Notes under the pieces: generated by a model
Told to the model about the DNA's origin: nothing
Databases searched by the model: none
The model's input: only the letters and a program-made list of their open reading frames with translations
Position numbers and translations under genes: made by a program
Assembly (NCBI RefSeq): GCF_001540865.1
Contig: NC_033631.1
Coordinates: 10,931,884-10,995,883, forward strand
DNA: 64,000 nt
Origin: Ananas comosus
Taxonomy: Eukaryota > Streptophyta > Magnoliopsida > Poales > Bromeliaceae
Reading direction: 5' to 3'
Part shown: in pieces, positions 1 through 11,312 of the stretch
How positions within the stretch are numbered: the first letter of the stretch is position 1
Layout: the number at the start of each line of letters is the position of its first letter

Positions 1-548
1 TTACTACTAAACAAATCTTGAGTTTCATGTTATTTTTATTGGCTTAAATAGGCCAGCATTCTGTTCTGTAGTTGAGAGGTCCAACGCACGTTCGAAATGT
101 TCGAAATGGCGTGAGGCTAGGTTGGGCCTAGTCATGTTCGAAATAGAGTGAGAATGATTGGGCCAAATCACAATCGAGATTTGCTGTATCTGTACACTAA
201 GTGAATTGGTTGCGTATTTCTAGCGGCTCAAATTTTTAGCATTAGTGCCATCGATCCGACAATTCTTATTTACTATTAAATATTAAAATTATCGTTATCT
301 TAGAGCTCTGGAGACAAACAGTAGTTAAATATACTATCCAGACTTGTAGTATTATTTAATATATATCCCTTCATCTAATTGAAGTCTATATTTTTCGAAC
401 CATTTATCCTAATATATACGAATTTTCTTAAATTCAGAAAAAAAAATGTAATTTCACACTTGGTTAATCAAAATTTAAAACCAACCAAAAAAAAAAAAAG
501 AAAAAAGAAAAAAAAGGAGAAGAAGAGGAAAGGATAAGGATAGCATAC
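1..548. other. Intron or downstream part of the DUF3593-like gene, no recognised coding
   Basis: This AT-rich stretch follows the splice donor of the minus-strand exon at 549-924, so it should be intron 1 of that gene. I see no second exon and no repeat I recognise. A pyrimidine/purine-rich tract at 484-535 lies just inside the donor. Confidence 0.4.
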
Positions 549-747
549 TTGTGGCTCCGACAAAGGCGAGGAGGAAATAGAAGCCAAAAAGGGTGAGCTT
601 GGGCGAAGTGTTGGACTTGGTGATGAAGTACAAGAAGCCCAAGTAGGGGAAGAGGGAGAAGGCGAAAAGCTGAGAAGCGATGCTCTGGGAATCGGCGGTG
701 GGCGCCCAGGGATCCACGGGCAGAAGCCCACACACCACAATGCCCAA

Positions 748-780
<33 letters not shown>

Positions 781-924
781 AAAACCGCTTCTGCGTCGAA
801 GAAGCGCTTTTGAGGGTTGGGGGAAGGGATCTGGGGCAAAGCGATTGTGAGCGCCGGGGGGTAGAAGAAGAGGATGATGGGGTTTCCAGGGGGACTGCGA
901 GGAAAAGCAGCAGCTTCGGATCAT
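549..924 (-). CDS. First exon of a predicted plastid membrane protein (DUF3593-like), partial
   Basis: Only the first coding exon is in the window; the gene runs leftward off the edge. From the ATG at 924 the exon encodes a Ser/Pro/Arg-rich leader of the kind seen in chloroplast transit peptides, including ten consecutive serines from an AGC repeat. A hydrophobic, conserved-looking stretch follows (DPWAP, then SQSIASQLFAFSLFPYLGFL and KLTLFGFYFLLAFVGAT). The exon ends at a good donor (ACAA|GTATGC, intron from 548 down). The hydrophobic part resembles what I recall of the DUF3593 family shared by cyanobacteria and plants, which has no assigned function. An in-frame upstream ATG at 1023 gives a longer N-terminus; I prefer 924 because the leader after it looks like a transit peptide. 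Family assignment is from memory of the motif and is moderately sure; that this is a real exon is more certain. Confidence 0.6.
748..780. repeat. CTG/CAG trinucleotide repeat encoding poly-Ser
   Basis: About eleven units of CTG on the plus strand, read as AGC (serine) codons in the minus-strand exon. It lies in the predicted transit peptide, where length change would be tolerated. Confidence 0.85.
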
Positions 925-1297
925 TTTTTTGGGCTTTTGCTCTCCTTCGCCCCTCCGCCGGAAGTAAAAAGATCTGCTTCTGCTTCTAGTGCTGCCATTG
1001 GCTAAAATGTATATTAAAGGCATTTCAGCAGTACTCTGTATAAAATTAGCTTCAAAGTTTATTATTTGGTACTATTAGATTTTTAATTCTTTGATAAAAA
1101 ATATTATGCGGTCAGAATAATAATAAATTTTTAAGAGTTGAGTAAGTAGTTGGTTAAATAGTATGATCTAATGGATAAAAATAGTTAAAAAAAATAAATT
1201 TAACGGTAGAAAGTTTGGTAATATTAAATACTTGATGCTATTAGAAAACACTCTAGTCAGACTCATATATATATATATATAGATATATATATATATA

Positions 1298-1546
1298 GGC
1301 TGGGACTACTATACTCTTATGAGTATAGAATCTCTTGTACTCATAAATTTTTAACCGTTGATTGATGGGATGTGTGGTTAGAATGATGGCGGTTCCCACT
1401 TAGAATGATAGTGGTCCCCTAGGACTGAGTGGGTAGTTGGTTGAATAGTATGATCTAACTGGTAAAAATGATCATAGAATAAATCTAAGAGCCGAAAACT
1501 TATGAGTATAAGGGAGCCAATATTTATAAAAGTATAGTAGCCGGAC
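1298..1546. mobile_element. Hairpin-tipped MITE, short class (S), ACTCTTATGAGT tip
   Basis: About 250 bp between TA microsatellites. It begins with GGCTGGGACTACTATACTC and ends with AGTATAGTAGCCGGAC, which are inverted copies. Next to each end is a CTTATGAGTA / TACTCATAAG hairpin. The interior carries the short-class signature (GGATGTGTGGTTAGAATGA, TGAGTGGGTAGTTGGTTGAA), here in reverse relative to the copy at 58979. No coding capacity. Confidence 0.75.
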
Positions 1547-1828
1547 TATATATATATATATATATATTATAAATTATGCTGGAATAACTATTACATAGCA
1601 AAACGCTCTTTTTGTTATCAGTTTTTAATCGCCTTGATGTCACAAATGTATGGTCAGGGATGAATTAGTCCGTTTAGAGTTTATGGTTCCCCTATCGGAT
1701 TGAGTGGCCCCACTGGATTATATATTTACATCTAAGATTAGCAAATAATGAAAAGAGTTTATCGCATAATAGGTTAAAAAACTGATGAGGCAATCAATAG
1801 AATTTTGCACTAATAAGTAGCAGTCCAC

Positions 1829-1852
1829 TCTCTCTCTCTCTCTCTCTCTCTC
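1829..1852. repeat. CT microsatellite
   Basis: A (CT)n tract followed by CT-rich degenerate sequence and a (TA)n tract at 1915-1938, directly preceding the next hairpin-tipped element. Such CT and TA tracts flank nearly every element of this superfamily here. Confidence 0.8.
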
Positions 1853-1939
1853 CCTCATCTCTCACTCTCTCTTCTCATCATCAGTCTCTTCTCATCTCTT
1901 CTGCTTCCTCTCCTATATATATATATATATATATATATG

Positions 1940-2481
1940 AGTCTGGCTACTATACTATCGGTAGTATGGAGGGCTCCGTGCTACCAAGTTGTTTTCGATG
2001 ATGTGGCTTCCAAATCGACGATTGGCTCCGTTAGACTTGATCTACACTATTGAAAGTATTTGGAACTAAATTTCAGATTTTTTTCGACATCATTTGACCT
2101 GTGATCAAAAGATCTTAAAATTGACAATTTTAATGGCCAATGTGGTGTGTTTGTGAGTTTAACGGTGTAAAATAATCCAAATGCGATGAAAATTTTATAG
2201 AAAATTCTTTTCACTATTTAGAGTAAGATCAATATATCTGATCTTGAATTTAAATCTTTTATCATCATTTTTTATGAGATTTTTATTTTCAGCCGTTCAA
2301 TTTTAAACTACTTGTTTGATAGGTAAATGATATCGAAAAATTATGAAACTTAGTTTCTAAATACTTTTAATAGTATAGATCAAGTCTAACGAAGCCAATC
2401 GTTGATTTGGAAGACACATCATCGAAAATAACTTGGTAGCACGGAGCCCTCCGCGCCACCGATAGTATAGTAGCCTAGTTC
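1940..2481. mobile_element. Foldback MITE, long class (L), ATCGGTAGTAT tip
   Basis: About 540 bp and almost wholly self-complementary. The left arm (CTATCGGTAGTATGGAGGG, then GCTACCAAGTTGTTTTCGA, ATCGACGATTGGCTCCGTTA) reappears inverted at the right end (TAACGAAGCCAATCGTTGAT, TAACTTGGTAGCACGGAGCC, ACCGATAGTATAGTAGCC). The middle is also loosely palindromic (TTCGACATCATTT against AAATGATATCGAAAAA). A transcript would fold as one long hairpin. Flanked by (TA)n. Confidence 0.8.
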
Positions 2482-2482
2482 T

Positions 2483-2483
2483 C

Positions 2484-2558
<75 letters not shown>

Positions 2559-2630
2559 GGGCAAGAATACTCTCAAAAGCACAATAGATTGGTGCTTTTG
2601 AGTTTTTAATCCTTGGATGGAGAAATGTNC

Positions 2631-2690
<60 letters not shown>
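2483..2690. repeat. TA/GA/CT microsatellites with truncated hairpin-tipped element
   Basis: (TA)n then (GA)n to 2555. An element end follows (2556-2628, AATACTCTCAAAAGCAC tip with a GTGCTTTTGAG arm), cut by a single N at 2629, then (CT)n and (TA)n. The element is probably truncated by the assembly join. Confidence 0.7.
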
Positions 2691-2691
<1 letters not shown>

Positions 2692-2694
<3 letters not shown>

Positions 2695-3198
2695 ATAATT
2701 GCCTATATACCCCTCATACGTTTGGAAATATCCGATTTATCCCTACTTTGTTTTTTCTTTCTAAAACACTTCTCATATGTTCCACCGTTATTATAAAATA
2801 CCCCCGCAGTTATCTCCTGTTAAATTAACATGGGTTAAACGTGAGTTAAATATCTACCACAGTTAAAAAAAATTAAAATATCAATTTTGCTCTTAACGTA
2901 AGGGCAAATAAGAAAGGTTGGTGACGGTAGAGGGGTATATTGGAAAAGACCAAAAGTCAAAATACTTTTTATACCCCCTGATTTTAAGGGCAAATAAGAA
3001 AGAAAGTGTTGGTGGAAAGTTTTATATGAAAGGGTAAAATAGTAATTTTACAGAGATAACAGAGTTACTTAACAGGTTTTAACTCTAGGGGTATATTAGA
3101 AATAGGTTGGAACGTAGGAGGGGTATTTTCAATATTAGCCTTCTAAGAAGGGTAAATCAGAAAGTCGAAAATTTTTCAGAGGTATACAAGCAATTGCC

Positions 3199-3200
<2 letters not shown>
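2692..3200. mobile_element. hAT-like MITE of about 0.5 kb, copy 1
   Basis: The ends are inverted repeats: GGGATAATTGCCTATATACC on the left and GGTATACAAGCAATTGCCCC on the right. Two more copies lie at 18349-18867 and 37088-37590, the former with an 8-bp target duplication. Interior landmarks shared by the copies are 'AGGGCAAATAAGAAA' and 'TTAACGGGTT'-like stretches. This copy sits in (TA)n, so its target duplication cannot be read. Confidence 0.75.
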
Positions 3201-3240
<40 letters not shown>

Positions 3241-3241
<1 letters not shown>

Positions 3242-3338
3242 TAGTGCGGCTAGGATGCTTATGGAAGCACGGAGGGCTCCGTGCTTCCACTTTGTTTTCG
3301 ATGTTCGGACATTCGAATCGACTATCGGCTCCGTTAGA
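3241..3338. mobile_element. Truncated long-class foldback MITE at an N gap
   Basis: The left arm of a long-class element: GTGCGGCTAGGATGCTTATG, an AAGCACGGAGGGCTCCGTGCTT hairpin (split by its own symmetry), then GTTTTCGATGTTCGGACATT. The 605-bp N gap cuts it off. Confidence 0.7.
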
Positions 3339-3943
3339 NNNNNNNNNNNNNNNNNNNNNNNNNNNNNNNNNNNNNNNNNNNNNNNNNNNNNNNNNNNNNN
3401 NNNNNNNNNNNNNNNNNNNNNNNNNNNNNNNNNNNNNNNNNNNNNNNNNNNNNNNNNNNNNNNNNNNNNNNNNNNNNNNNNNNNNNNNNNNNNNNNNNNN
3501 NNNNNNNNNNNNNNNNNNNNNNNNNNNNNNNNNNNNNNNNNNNNNNNNNNNNNNNNNNNNNNNNNNNNNNNNNNNNNNNNNNNNNNNNNNNNNNNNNNNN
3601 NNNNNNNNNNNNNNNNNNNNNNNNNNNNNNNNNNNNNNNNNNNNNNNNNNNNNNNNNNNNNNNNNNNNNNNNNNNNNNNNNNNNNNNNNNNNNNNNNNNN
3701 NNNNNNNNNNNNNNNNNNNNNNNNNNNNNNNNNNNNNNNNNNNNNNNNNNNNNNNNNNNNNNNNNNNNNNNNNNNNNNNNNNNNNNNNNNNNNNNNNNNN
3801 NNNNNNNNNNNNNNNNNNNNNNNNNNNNNNNNNNNNNNNNNNNNNNNNNNNNNNNNNNNNNNNNNNNNNNNNNNNNNNNNNNNNNNNNNNNNNNNNNNNN
3901 NNNNNNNNNNNNNNNNNNNNNNNNNNNNNNNNNNNNNNNNNNN
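3339..3943. other. Assembly gap (N)
   Basis: 605 unknown bases. Any reading frame across it is meaningless. Inverted-repeat elements lie on both sides and probably caused the break. Confidence 0.99.
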
Positions 3944-4280
3944 GGGGCCCACATCATCCTAACCGCACATCTCTTAATCCAATGGTCACAAACTTGGTAG
4001 CACCAATAACTTGGTGCTATTAATAGCATAGTAGCCTAGTTCTATAGAGTCCGGCTACTATGCTATTAATAGCACGAAGCACTTGGTGCTACCAAGTTTT
4101 CCGCCGTTAGATCTACCCTTTTGATCATTTTCACCCGTTAGTTCATACTATTAAACCAACCACCCACTCAACCCTAGGGGGCCATATCATCCTAACCGCA
4201 CATCTCTTAATCCAATGGCCAAAAACTTGGTAGCACCGATGACTTGGTGCTATTAATAGCATAGTAGCCTAGTTCTATAT
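3944..4280. mobile_element. Short-class MITEs: right half of one and one complete copy
   Basis: 3944-4042 is the right end of a short-class element. 4047-4280 is a complete copy, from GAGTCCGGCTACTATGCTAT to ATAGCATAGTAGCCTAG. The tips use the TTAATAGCAC / GGTGCTATTAAT type with a GTGCTACCAAG arm. The interior has CCGTTAGATCTACCC, CCACCCACTCAACCCTAGG and CATCCTAACCGCACATC, as in other class S copies. The two copies share nearly identical right halves. Confidence 0.75.
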
Positions 4281-4290
4281 ATATATATAT

Positions 4291-4826
4291 AGGCTAAAGC
4301 TACTATACTCTTATGTGTATAGAGCACTTTGTACTCATAAGTTGTTTTCAATGATGGAGCTTCCGAATCGACGATCCACTCCGTTAAATATGATCTAGAG
4401 TATTTAAAATTTTTAGAAAATAAATTTCGTAAATCATAATAAAGTTTATCAAGCGGGTGTAAAATGAACAGTCAAAATCGAACGACGTCTTAAAAATGGA
4501 TGATAGGATCCTTCAATTTAAGATCATAATTATTGATCTTTATCTATGTAGTGAATAGAATTTTCTATCAAAAATTCAACTGATTTTGATTCTTTTACAC
4601 CGTTAAACTGACAAATATTCTATACCGGTCGTTAAAAATTGTCAATTTTGTGACCTTCTGATCGTAAGGTAAATGATGTCGAAAAATTAGAAAATTTGAT
4701 TTCTAGACCTTTTAAATGCTCTAGATAACATTTAATTGTGTGGATCGTCGATTCGGAAACTCTATCATCGAAAACAACTTATGAGTACGATGGCGACGTA
4801 CTTATAAGAGTATAGTAGCTAGACTA
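4291..4826. mobile_element. Foldback MITE, long class, ACTCTTATG tip
   Basis: About 535 bp with long inverted arms: TACTATACTCTTATGTGTAT ... GTTTTCAATGATGGAGCTTC on the left, and ACTCTATCATCGAAAACAAC ... AAGAGTATAGTAGCTAGAC on the right. A close relative lies at 63435-63976. It shares its tip with short-class elements although the interiors are unrelated. Confidence 0.8.
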
Positions 4827-4838
4827 TATATATATATA

Positions 4839-5056
4839 GTTGATCTAGGATACTTTTACAAGTATCATCCCCATGTTGCTATCACGTTTTTAGCCATTGG
4901 ATCTACTTTTTGATTACAAATAGCCCTTGGATCAAACACTATTTCACCTACCACCACCTACCGCCATTATCTCAACCTCACATCTCTCCATCCAAGGGCT
5001 AAAAACACACAAGTATCACTTGGGTGATACTTGTAAAAGTATTCTAGCCCTACTCT
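4839..5056. mobile_element. Hairpin-tipped MITE, third interior class (T)
   Basis: About 218 bp. The left end GGATACTTTTACAAGTATCA is inverted at the right end (GATACTTGTAAAAGTATTC). The interior reads TTTAGCCATTGGATCTACTT ... CCTACCACCACCTACC ... CATCTCTCCATCCAAGGGC. Relatives are at 5265-6002 (interrupted) and 63092-63320. Confidence 0.7.
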
Positions 5057-5078
5057 ATATATATATATATATATATAG

Positions 5079-6002
5079 TCCGGCTACTATACTCTTATGA
5101 GTATAGAGCCTCTTGTACTGATAAGTTTTTTACCGTTTGATCTACCTTTTAATCATTTTTACCCGTTAGATTATACTATTCAACCAACCACCCACTCAAC
5201 CCTAGGAGGCCCAATATTAACCTAACCGTAATCACTCTCATCCTAACCGCATATTTTTTCATCCGAACTTCTAAGTTTCTAGCCCTCGGATCTACTTCTT
5301 GATTATTAATAGAATTTGGATCAAACACTATTTCATCTATCACCATCATCTTAGGGCCCGTTTGTTTTGGTGTAAGTGGAGTGATGGAACTCAAGTTCCA
5401 TCACTTCCGTTATTTGTTTTGGTGTAAGTGAAAAATATAATGTAACTCAAGTTACGTTAGAGCTCCACTTCACCTACTCTCGACTTCCGGCTCTAAAGTA
5501 CCGAACTCGACTTCCACCACACTCAACCTTCTCTAAACAATTTATTAAACAGTAAAACCTAAACTCTACTTTCTTTATAATGGGTTAGAATTACCTTATT
5601 TATAATAAATTAAGATTATCTTTAAATAATAATAAAAAATTTAATTATATAATAGGTTAAATTTTATAGTGATAAATTTATTACTATATTTAGGAGATAA
5701 TGGGATCCACTTACTTACATCAAAACAAACAACGGAACTCAAAAAACTAATTTTACCAGCACCAAGTTACATCAAAACAAACAGACAGAGAAGTGATTGA
5801 ATTTAACTTTCAGTGGTACGAGTTACGTCAAAACAAACAACAGAAAAATAATCACACTTCAGGGAAACTCAAACACCACTACACTTGACTTACGTTGAAT
5901 CTACAAATTCGTCAATCCAAACGCCCCCTTAACCTCACATCTCTCCATCCAATGGCTAATAACTCTAAAGCACATCTTCATAGTGCTTTTGAAGTATTCT
6001 AG
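5079..6002. mobile_element. Nested short-class and T-class MITEs split by a PIF/Harbinger-like insertion
   Basis: 5079 to about 5265 is the left part of a short-class element (GTCCGGCTACTATACTCTTA tip). It runs without its right end into a T-class element (GATCTACTTCTTGATTATTA), which is interrupted at 5354 and resumes after 5928 (AACCTCACATCTCTCCATCC) to end near 6002. The order of events was therefore class S, then class T, then the Harbinger-like insertion. Confidence 0.65.
5354..5928. mobile_element. PIF/Harbinger-like (Tourist-type) MITE with TTA target duplication
   Basis: 575 bp starting GGGCCCGTTTGTTTTGG and ending CCAAACGCCCCC, imperfect inverted ends. It is bounded by TTA at 5351-5353 and 5929-5931, the usual three-base duplication of this superfamily. 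Subterminal repeats of 'GGTGTAAGTG' and 'ATCAAAACAAAC' recur inside. No coding capacity. Confidence 0.75.
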
Positions 6003-7130
6003 CTCAACTCTCTCTCTCTCTCTCTCTCTTTATATATATATATATATATATATGACGAAATACGTACAAAATTTGGCTAGACTATAATTTTTGAATCAAA
6101 TTTTGGATCAGCTATCCAATTTTTAAATTTTGATTTACTGTTTACTTTTTAATTTGTTTGATTTGATAGACTTTAAAATTTAATATGTCGTTTATTTTTA
6201 AGATTTAGTATTCTTAATTTAATTTTGCAACTATAGTTTTATATAAAATAAATAATTGACTTATATTTTAAAGTCAAATACTGTTAAATGATTCAAATCA
6301 AATAAATTAGAAAATTTAAAAAATTAAAAATTAGAATAGCTAATTTAAAATGCATAGTTGAAGTAAGTCTTCGACCTCTTTAGCTTTTTTCTTTTTTTCT
6401 TTTTCTTTTGTTTTTTTTTTTTTTTTTTTTTGTTTGGTGCAAGTTAGTCCATTAGAGATTTTTTTTTAGTCTGACTCTCAAGTCTCTTAGAGGTCGTTTG
6501 ATTGTATATAGTTGTAATTGTACTGCAGTTATAATTATATATAAATACAAATTTAGTGTTTGATTTAATATATTTAATTTCAACTACTATAGTAGAAACT
6601 ACAAGGGGAGACCTGTAGCAGTTAGAATTATGTCCAAATTAATTATTACTAAAACTACAGCAATTAAAGAGAGTAATTTTAACGAAAAGTATGATTACCT
6701 CCTTACTATACTTTTATGTTCACCAAACATTGGCGGTGTGTACCAGGTGGGGTAACCGTGAGGTCCGGGAAATAATGATAAAAAAATAAAGCACTTAATA
6801 TAATCAATTGTTACAATAAAAAGTTGGTAGTGTGATTAATTGAAATGAAAATATTTATCCACAAGATTTTTCTTGCAGTAACTTTTTACAAGCTTGCAAT
6901 TTTTGTACTAAGCTCGGAAGTTTACACTAATATTAATTCTACAACAATCAACATCTTTTTTTTTTTTTTTTTTTTTAAAAGAAAGAAAATTCTAGAGGCG
7001 AAGATCGTTGTAATTGCCACTCCTATTCCTCAAATAATCAAGAGCCGTACGTGATTCTTGAATTTTGTACAAACTACATACAGTACAAGCCGACCGGCGA
7101 ATATCACCCGATCACATACTGGGAACGCGC
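6003..7130. other. AT-rich intergenic DNA 3' of the GABA transporter gene
   Basis: CT and TA microsatellites to 6053, then AT-rich sequence with a poly-T tract near 6410-6432. From about 6485 (AGGTCGTTTGATTGTATATA) there may be a decayed small element ending near 6735. The 3' UTR of the transporter presumably occupies the part just below 7131. No gene seen. Confidence 0.45.
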
Positions 7131-10100
7131 TCAATCTACGACATTATTACTGAATAACTTAAACTGGTTGGCATCGAGAACGAGCTTCCGAATAGAGGAG
7201 AAGGCACCGGTGATCCCGACGCCGGTGAATAACACCATGACAGATACATTGACCCAGTAGACGGGGGAGCTCATCCGCGGGCGGAGGGCCATGTTGTAGA
7301 GGAGCATCGGGAGGACGAAGTCGAGAGGGATGAACCCGATGGCGCCCACCACCGCCGCGATGTCACCGAAGAAGGGTAGCATCGCGGCCACGAACGCGCA
7401 GAAGACCATGTAGAGTGTTCGTAGGATTATTCTCGGGATCAGGTTTCGCTTCGAGAACTTGCCTTGCTTTGCGTCGGCCGAGTTCTTCTCCATAATCTCG
7501 TAGGCTACTTGAGAGTATACCTGCGAATTTTGATACAAGTGTGATCCACATGAGAAAATGACTAGTCGGCGGATATAACGTGATTCAATAAATCTATCTG
7601 TCAATATCAAAATCAAGTTGGTAAATAGTAGTACACTTTTATCGATGCCGGTAATTACTTACCAAGCCAATGGCGAGCAATTGGAGGAGGACGAAGATCA
7701 CCGTGATGCCCAGAAGCCACGTGGGAGCGAGCGAGGGCCCGTTATCCGGCATAAGGCTCTTCAGGACGTTGGAGCTGACCTGTTTACCGAATGCCCAGTA
7801 ACCCGATATCGCCGTGGAATAGAAGGCGAAGAATATGACCCAATAGCACATTATCAGCCCCTTAACCATTTTTCCGGCCGCCGGAGGAGCCAATGTGGCC
7901 TGCAATGTCGTTTTGTTATATGGGTTAATTATCAACTAGTTTATGTGTAACTGTGTTTGTGTTCCAAGCTGGTCCAATTAATTAATTATAGAAATAAAAT
8001 CAGGGGTCAAAATGAGATTTTGTTCAATTATTACCTTTTATATCCTCTAAAATTTTTGGTTTATGATCATTTGATTATAAGAAAAGTTAGTTGCGAAAAG
8101 CAAGGAGTGTGGCGTTTATTCCGTATTGTTCGTCTTTTTCCGACTCCATAGTTTATATGTAGAATTGTACATTTATATATCTTTTAAGAAAAGAAAAATT
8201 ATTAACCTGAATCTCCGGCAATATCCCATTGCCGAAGACGGTCGCCAAGATGGAGATGGAGGTGAATGCGTCGAAGGACCGCTCGGATTTGGATGAGCTT
8301 AGTGAATAGTCCTTTGGCGGAGCGTTTCGCGATACACCTGGTTCAATTCAATGAGAGAAAAATCAATGTCAAAGGGTCCCGGAAGAAATTGTTCTATGAT
8401 AACGCAGTGGACTGGGTTTAGTCGACAATTTCATTATATGTTGTTTTTTATGATGGAACTTTATAAGAAAAATATTATATTTTCAGTTCCTTTGCTTAAA
8501 TACAAGATGCGCTAACAAATTAAGCTTTGTAGATCTAATCTCAACAACTTTTCTCATTTCAAAAGAATTAAATGTGGATAAATGGTGCAACATTTATGGG
8601 TGCTAACAAAAAATAGGCATCATCTAATTCTCCTTACCTAAATAAGCTACGAAATGATGACAATGCTTTTCTAACCAGTACATCAAATATTTAGTGCATG
8701 CTTTCACTAGCTTCTAGATCGAGCAATTGTTTTATGCCAAAAGCCTACAGTAGAGTACTACATAAACAAAAATATCACTATTTTTGTTATAACGAAAAGT
8801 TGAAATAATTTTAAACCTGAAGCGAAAAAAACAAAAAAAATCTAATTTTTAAAGTAAGAACAAGGATTGAGCAAAATGACCTGCGCGGATGCAACCGACG
8901 ACGACAAAGAAAGTGTAGCCCAAGCTCAGGAGGAGCGACGCGAGGTTGATATGGCGGAGAGAGTGGAAAGAGGGCAACTGGGAGAGAAGGATCAATACGA
9001 CCGTCACCACGATGATGAAATGGTACAATTTTAGAGGGCCATTTGGGAAAAGGCTCGAGTACATTATCTTCGCGCAAAAATGTTACACAAGTTAATAAGA
9101 TAGTCGATAGATTCAACGAAAAACAAACTTGTAATAGATGAGCTTAATTCCAAATAAATAGCTCCAATTTAGTAGCGCTAGCTATTTATATAGTAATTTA
9201 TCAAACAATGCTGCATCTTAATTAACAAGACCGTATAAACTCCTTTACACATTACTAAGTTCCAAACTACGTCGTTGAATCTAAGGCCAAATCAATACTC
9301 ATGATTAAAAAATACGTAATTAGTCGCAGAACTTATCTTAACATTATATTAACATCCACACTATTTTCTAAAGTACGAAACATAATTCAAAAACTTACTT
9401 ATTTAGTGATTATTTAAAGGTTGTAGCACCATCCTCATGACATTAATTGTTAATGACGAATAAGCGAAATGAGATTTCTTCTAAATATAGTCCAAAAATG
9501 CCAACTTTTTATGCAAATTTTTAACAAATTTTAATAATTTTTCAACAACGAGGAGAGGCCAAGTCCTTCTCAATGATCTCCTATTCATGATCAGTTTGCA
9601 AAATGATCCGACTTTTTTTTTTGGCTGCAATTTTTAACATAATGGGAAAGTTCTAACACTAAGAAATGCTATTTTACAAATAGATTAATTACAATAATTT
9701 ACAAAACTATAAAATTAACGGTCAAACCTTATTTTTGTCCCCATAAATAAACCCATCAATCCATCGTGGTCATCATTCAATTAATTAAATATGACCATGT
9801 AAAATACCTGCTTGTAAAAGATTGTAAAATTGATTTATGAGTACAACTTAGTGCCTCCACAATTGAACAAAAATTCTCTGGGGAATGGTCCCAAATTAAT
9901 TTACTTTGTGGCCACTCCCTTGATAAGGGCCATATTGCACCGCAGTCACGCGACGTCCATTAATAAGAGGGTCAAGATGTTCATCGTTCCCCAATTCTGG
10001 GAGCGTAGTGAAAATTATTTGGTGCACTTGAAAATTATTGCTTTAATTTTCTAGGGCTCAGGGTTTAGTATTTACTGTTTAGAATTTAGGATTTTACTCT

Positions 10101-11312
10101 AGGGTTTAGGATCTACACAGTCGGATTATTATAATAAAAAAATCCGAAGCAAAATTCCATTCCCAATATCACGAAAACGACAAAAAGGAAATTTAATTAA
10201 ATGGCGAATAAAGTCCATTAAAAAAGATAAATTGCAAATAAGTACTTGAAATTAAGTACCTCAAGGCAATCACCCGCGAGCAAAATGGATCCAATCGCCA
10301 CCCCCGTGTTAATGGTCGTTTGCACACACACCACAAAGTAGAACATAAATCCCGACCCTAAATTATTAAATCCAAGGCACTAAAATTATAAGAATATATA
10401 TATATACTTTTTATAAATTATAAAAGCCCCTACATTTGAAAATATATGAACGCGTAAAATCATGCATAAATTGCTAAATTTGGCCACGAAGTTCAATTTC
10501 CTACTCTAGTTTCTGAATGATTCAAAAAACGTTAGGTACTTATTAATGATCTTTTTGCCCGCCAATTAAAAATTTTCGAGTCGAATTGAAATACATTAAT
10601 GTCAAAGTGCACCATGCCCATGCTTTGGCCAAATTTACACGCAAAATCCAGCTATAGTTGTCGATGCCATTAGTTTTTGCCAAATTTACACGTAAAATCC
10701 AGCTACACGGTAACGGAGTTCTATCGATTGCGATCCAATAGTTTTAAGTGAAGATTCAATAAAGGGCACAATATGTGCATACCGAGGACGTCGGCGGCGA
10801 GCTCGCGGAAGCGGATGTGGCGGCGGCCGTGGCCCTCGCAGTGGTCGAGGACTCTCGACATGAGGAGGTAGGCGTAGAAGGTCACCGCAGCCACCACGGT
10901 CAGCGACGCCAATCCCAGCCACCACCCCATCCCCCTCAGCGCGTACGGCAGCGTCAGCACCGTCGGCCCCATGATCGCCGTCGTCAGGTGGAACCCCGCG
11001 TGCCACCACGTCCCTAATATATCGCCCATAACAATATATATTAAAATTATTTCTGAACTGTTTTCTATCATTTACGTCATTTTATGATATGAATGTTATA
11101 CATGGATAAACGTGTTAAGATTATTTCCAAGCTGTTTTCTATTCGTCGATACCTTTGGATTCGAGGACGAAGGCCGCGCCGGCATCGGGAGCCGGGGCGG
11201 AGTCTTTGAGGGCAGCGGCATGTTCAACGTGAAGTGTTGTGTGCGGCGACGGCGACAGCGACGACATGGACGGTGTTTTGGGGGAGAGGACGAAGGGAGC
11301 AGTGTCTCCCAT
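7131..11312 (-). CDS. GABA transporter 2-like amino acid permease (AAAP family), seven exons
   Basis: Proton-coupled amino acid/auxin permease family (AAAP), closest by motif to plant 'probable GABA transporter 2' proteins; predicted plasma-membrane importer of GABA and related substrates. Exons on the minus strand: 11153-11312, 10783-11013, 10260-10357, 8881-9067, 8207-8337, 7663-7899 and 7131-7520. All have GT-AG borders and consistent phases, giving 1434 nt and 477 residues, normal for the family. The variable hydrophilic N-terminus leads into '[18 protein letters not shown]', then '[13 protein letters not shown]', '[13 protein letters not shown]', 'AINTG'-like '[11 protein letters not shown]', '[13 protein letters not shown]', '[17 protein letters not shown]' and the C-terminal '[16 protein letters not shown]'. 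About ten or eleven hydrophobic segments are visible. The start is the ATG at 11312; in-frame upstream ATGs lie in low-complexity sequence. The gene looks intact. Substrate is inferred from family only. Confidence 0.9.

Noticed and set aside
2483..2690. CRISPR-like or satellite array
   Set aside because: Simple dinucleotide microsatellites without spacers, in a plant nuclear context.
3176..4029. Long open frames across the N gap on both strands
   Set aside because: They consist almost wholly of unknown bases; no coding evidence.
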